Positions 49,401-50,953 of a DNA stretch of 50,953 bases are shown in pieces. The notes beneath the pieces were generated by a model. It was not told where the DNA came from. It made no database searches and was given only the letters and a program-made list of their open reading frames with translations. Location of the stretch: positions 1-50,953 of the forward strand of contig NZ_ARXR01000023.1 of the NCBI RefSeq assembly GCF_015356855.1, in the 5' to 3' direction. Source of the stretch: Alloalcanivorax venustensis ISO4 (GTDB lineage Bacteria > Pseudomonadota > Gammaproteobacteria > Pseudomonadales > Alcanivoracaceae). A program made the translations under genes and the position numbers. Each line of letters opens with the position of its first letter. Positions within the stretch are counted from its first letter, which is position 1.

Positions 49401-49579
49401 GTTTTTTTGAGGTTCTCGCGGGCCTGGTAGGCACGCACCACCCCGGCCAGGGAGCCGTCGTCGGTGATCGCCAGGGCGCGGTAGCCCTGGCGCCAGGCCT
49501 GCAACACCAGCTCCTCCGGCTGGCTGGCGCCGGTGAGAAAGGTGAAGGCGGAGGTGCAATGCAGTTCCGCGAAGTCCAT
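46451..49579 (-). CDS. dnaE2: Error-prone DNA polymerase DnaE2
   Basis: A 1042-residue C-family polymerase. An N-terminal PHP domain starts at FAELHCTSAFTFLTGAS. The palm carries GRGSAANSAVCYCLGV and the catalytic Asp pair in PPDIDVDFEHERREEV, and a C-terminal OB region (KRARPGQVVRVAGLVTNRQR) completes it. DnaE2 acts with ImuB in damage-induced translesion synthesis and mutagenesis. It starts 1 nt after the imuB stop, so the two are translated from one message. The upstream SOS promoter is outside the window. Confidence 0.95.
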   Translation of the reverse strand: MDFAELHCTSAFTFLTGASQPEELVLQAWRQGYRALAITDDGSLAGVVRAYQARENLKKTLEDEGRTLDFRLIVGSHFRLHQDRGELRLVLLARDRQAYGEIATLITRGRRRAEKGHYRLHWQDLTRIDRNALCLWLPAGDDRDEHHAALLKAHFGERLWLACELLQDRNDALHYRYCYQLADRFGLAMTAANDVHYHRPERQRLQELLTALRLNTTVRDLGRRRFQNDQRHLRGLDRLAGIYPPALLEEAAWIAEQCHFEMDEIRYQYPEEVVPPGQNADDYLAALAHQGAEARYPDGVPDRVRALVDKELGLIRQLGYAHYFLTVHDIVAFARGQGILCQGRGSAANSAVCYCLGVTEVDPGRSQLLFERFISQERDEPPDIDVDFEHERREEVMQYLYRKYGRDRAALAATVIHYRTRSAVRDVGRALGVDMDIIERLSSNLAWWDKPDALVERFREVGLGGSTLGRHYRELVQELVGFPRHLSQHVGGFVITRDPVHTLVPVENAAMPDRTLIQWDKDDLESLGLMKVDVLALGMLTAIRKTLDLVQGYRGRPLAMQDIPAGDEATYDMLCKGDSLGVFQVESRAQMNMLPRLRPRKFYDLVVEVAIVRPGPIQGDMVHPYLRRRDGLEETDYPDAKVRAVLERTLGVPIFQEQVIKLVMVAAGFSGGEADRLRRAMARWGKSGELMEFEARVIDGMRANGYSGDYARRLFEQMKGFGGYGFPESHSASFALLVYVSAWLKRHHTSAFYCGLLNSLPMGFYSPSQILQDARRHGIEIRPVDARHSHWDHSLEELQREKLGVQPALRLGLCQIKGFNPEAAQRLVQARAEAPFTGVGDLCRRARLGQREREALVAGNALRGLSGHRHQAHWDVQGLEGQRPLLEDGTQGDHDGVYLDAPSEYTTLIEDYRHLGVSLGKHPMALVRHLPRFKRGYRAKDLKRARPGQVVRVAGLVTNRQRPGSAKGTLFMTLEDETGNTNVVVWSAIQERFRTVLLKSPMVTVTGTVEISPEGIVHLMAGRLDDTSDALNELIVRSRDFK

Positions 49580-49580
49580 G

Positions 49581-50953
49581 TCAGAAAAAGCCCTGCAGCC
49601 ACCAGCGCGCCTGGTCGTCCTCGAACACCCAGCAGCAAAGCCCGTCCGGGTGGTGGGCGACGCGGTAGCGGCGCGCGGCCAGGTCGTGCCAGGGCTGGCT
49701 GAAGCGTTCCTCCTGGGGGAACAGGGTCAGCGGCCGGCCGCGCCAGTGGGGCACCCGGTCGCGCAGGGTCAGCGGCCGGGGCGGGTCGAGCAGCCACAGG
49801 GGGCGGTCCTGATCGCGGCCGTCGTCGGCGGTCGGCTTGGGCGCCGACGCCAGCGGCGCGCGGCCCCGTTCGGTTTCCTCCGGCAGATGGCCGTCGCCCC
49901 GGTCCGGGCGGTACACGCCCAGCGCCGGTTCGCCGGCGAGCTTTTCCAGCAGGCCGGCCAGCGGCGGGCGGGCGCCGGGGTCCGGGAACAGCTCGGCGAG
50001 GCCGGGGTTGCGCGGCCGGGGGCGGCCGCCGTCCAGGCCCAGTCCCAGCAGCGGGGCGCTCAATTCATGGTGGCTCAGACGCCGCTGGCTGAGGTCCAGC
50101 CAGGTGGCGGCGTCGTGGCCCTGCCGGGCGCGCCGTACGATCAGTGTGTCCCGGTGGCCGTTGTTCAGGTACAGATGCCAGCGCAGGGTCACCAGGCTTT
50201 CCTGGTGGCGGTTCAGGGTGTCTTCCAGCTTGGCCAGCAGGGTGCCCATCGGGCCGCTGAGCCGGTCCAGATCGTCCAGCGGGTCGTCGAAGTCGAGCCG
50301 TTCGCGGAACGGGCGCGGCGGGGAAATCGGTTTGCGCGGGTCCGCCTGCTCGCCGAGCAGACGCTGCAGCCAGTCCAGGAAGTCCACCCCAAAGCGCTTG
50401 CCCAGCGCCGCCCGGGGCAGCGGGAACAGCTCGCCCAGGGTGCGGAAACCGGGGGCCTGCAGGCGCCGGCGCAGGCGCTCGTCCAGGTCCAGCTCGGCGA
50501 GCGGCAGATCCGCCAGCCAGGCCTGGAAACGCGCCGCTTCCGGGGGCGCGTCGAGGGGCGGCGGGTCGGTGAGGTGCCAGGCGGCCAGCGGCGTGGGGCC
50601 GATGCCCAGGCGGCTGGTCAGCGGGCAGTGCAGCCGGTAGCGGTCGACGCGGGCGAGCAGCGGTTTAAAACCACCGAACAGCTTCAGGCAGCCGCCCACT
50701 TCCAGCAGCACGGTGGCCGGCGGCGCCGGGCACACCTGGGGCGTGAGCGCCAGCAGTTGGCGGGCTTCGCGCAGCAACGCCTGGTGCTGCTGGTCGGCCC
50801 GCGCTTCGTGCACTTCCAGTGTCTCGCACAGGGCACGGGCGGTGCCCAGGCGCAGGCCCGCTTCCACGCCGGCGGCGCGGGCCGCCGGGTTGGCCAGCAG
50901 CACCCGGTTGGCGCGCACCAGCACGCGCGGCTCCGGGCGCGGGCCGTGCTCCG
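49581..50953 (-). CDS. imuB: ImuB-type Y-family polymerase homologue (5' end cut by window edge)
   Basis: At least 456 residues are visible, with the start beyond the window. The N-terminal visible part continues in frame past any internal start (EHGPRPEPRVLVRANRVLL), which matches the ImuB opening after its first strands. Family features include ANPAARAAGVEAGLRLGTAR, LPLAELDLDERLRRRLQAPG and a C-terminal region. ImuB is catalytically inactive and links DnaE2 to the beta clamp; the palm residues that would show this are partly outside the window. imuA is expected further upstream. Confidence 0.9.
   Translation of the reverse strand, partial: EHGPRPEPRVLVRANRVLLANPAARAAGVEAGLRLGTARALCETLEVHEARADQQHQALLREARQLLALTPQVCPAPPATVLLEVGGCLKLFGGFKPLLARVDRYRLHCPLTSRLGIGPTPLAAWHLTDPPPLDAPPEAARFQAWLADLPLAELDLDERLRRRLQAPGFRTLGELFPLPRAALGKRFGVDFLDWLQRLLGEQADPRKPISPPRPFRERLDFDDPLDDLDRLSGPMGTLLAKLEDTLNRHQESLVTLRWHLYLNNGHRDTLIVRRARQGHDAATWLDLSQRRLSHHELSAPLLGLGLDGGRPRPRNPGLAELFPDPGARPPLAGLLEKLAGEPALGVYRPDRGDGHLPEETERGRAPLASAPKPTADDGRDQDRPLWLLDPPRPLTLRDRVPHWRGRPLTLFPQEERFSQPWHDLAARRYRVAHHPDGLCCWVFEDDQARWWLQGFF

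Noticed and set aside
46526-49702. Plus-strand open frame of over 1,000 codons opposite dnaE2
   Set aside because: It is antisense to a fully conserved polymerase; the His/Ala/Gln-rich translation is typical of GC-rich shadow frames and has no ribosome site or domain.

Overview
The window is about 51 kb of high-GC DNA densely packed with genes. It looks like chromosome from a marine-type gammaproteobacterium, possibly Alcanivorax/Alloalcanivorax or a relative. That placement is an inference from gene content (ETF/ETF-QO pair, alternative complex III with caa3 oxidase, ImuB-DnaE2, short REP-like repeats) and was not tested by a search. No rRNA, tRNA, CRISPR array, intact insertion sequence or prophage was seen.

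Layout. (1) 1-2016: a gene end cut by the window, an 18-codon minus-strand mini-ORF, and an FMN-dependent glutamate synthase-like protein. (2) 2030-15892, minus strand: a respiratory locus read as katE, actA-actB-actC-actD-actE-actF, a small membrane protein, sco, coxB (fused to cytochrome c), coxA, coxC, coxD. It encodes quinol oxidation by alternative complex III, electron transfer to a caa3-type (A2-family) oxidase, and copper delivery; katE lies only 3 nt upstream of actA. (3) 16286-18677: periplasmic Cu/Zn superoxide dismutase and a secreted trypsin-like protease whose GlyGly-CTERM tail is out of frame by one base. (4) 18674-23745: a papain-like fold protein lacking its catalytic residues, a class V aminotransferase, a TetR regulator with a DUF1285 protein, a potassium channel and a membrane-anchored redoxin. 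(5) 23963-26317: a 784-residue lipoprotein made of Cys-rich, nearly lysine-free repeats. (6) 26443-31556: DAHP synthase, sirtuin CobB, a hypothetical protein, a GNAT-nitrilase fusion, and a LysR regulator divergent from a small basic protein. (7) 31808-35583: ETF-QO divergent from etfB-etfA, with a PsrA-like operator between them. (8) 35763-41442: an FAD oxidoreductase and LTA-synthase-like sulfatase pair, several small proteins, and a saccharopine-dehydrogenase-like protein. (9) 41563-45768: an AT-richer island with two paralogous LuxR-type regulators and a lipoprotein. Two genes are preceded by the same ATCCCC-N6-GGGGAT palindrome, and the island is bracketed by a true and a decayed copy of the same gene's 5' end. 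(10) 45765-50953: a start-less ABM monooxygenase remnant, a VOC protein, then imuB-dnaE2 on the minus strand (SOS mutasome).

Themes are aerobic respiration of fatty-acid and amino-acid electrons, oxidative-stress defence, envelope proteins and damage-induced mutagenesis. The points most worth follow-up are the LuxR/palindrome island and its scar, the repeat lipoprotein, the frameshifted GlyGly-CTERM protease, the dead papain-like protein, the PsrA-like box, and katE sitting at the head of the act-cox cluster.
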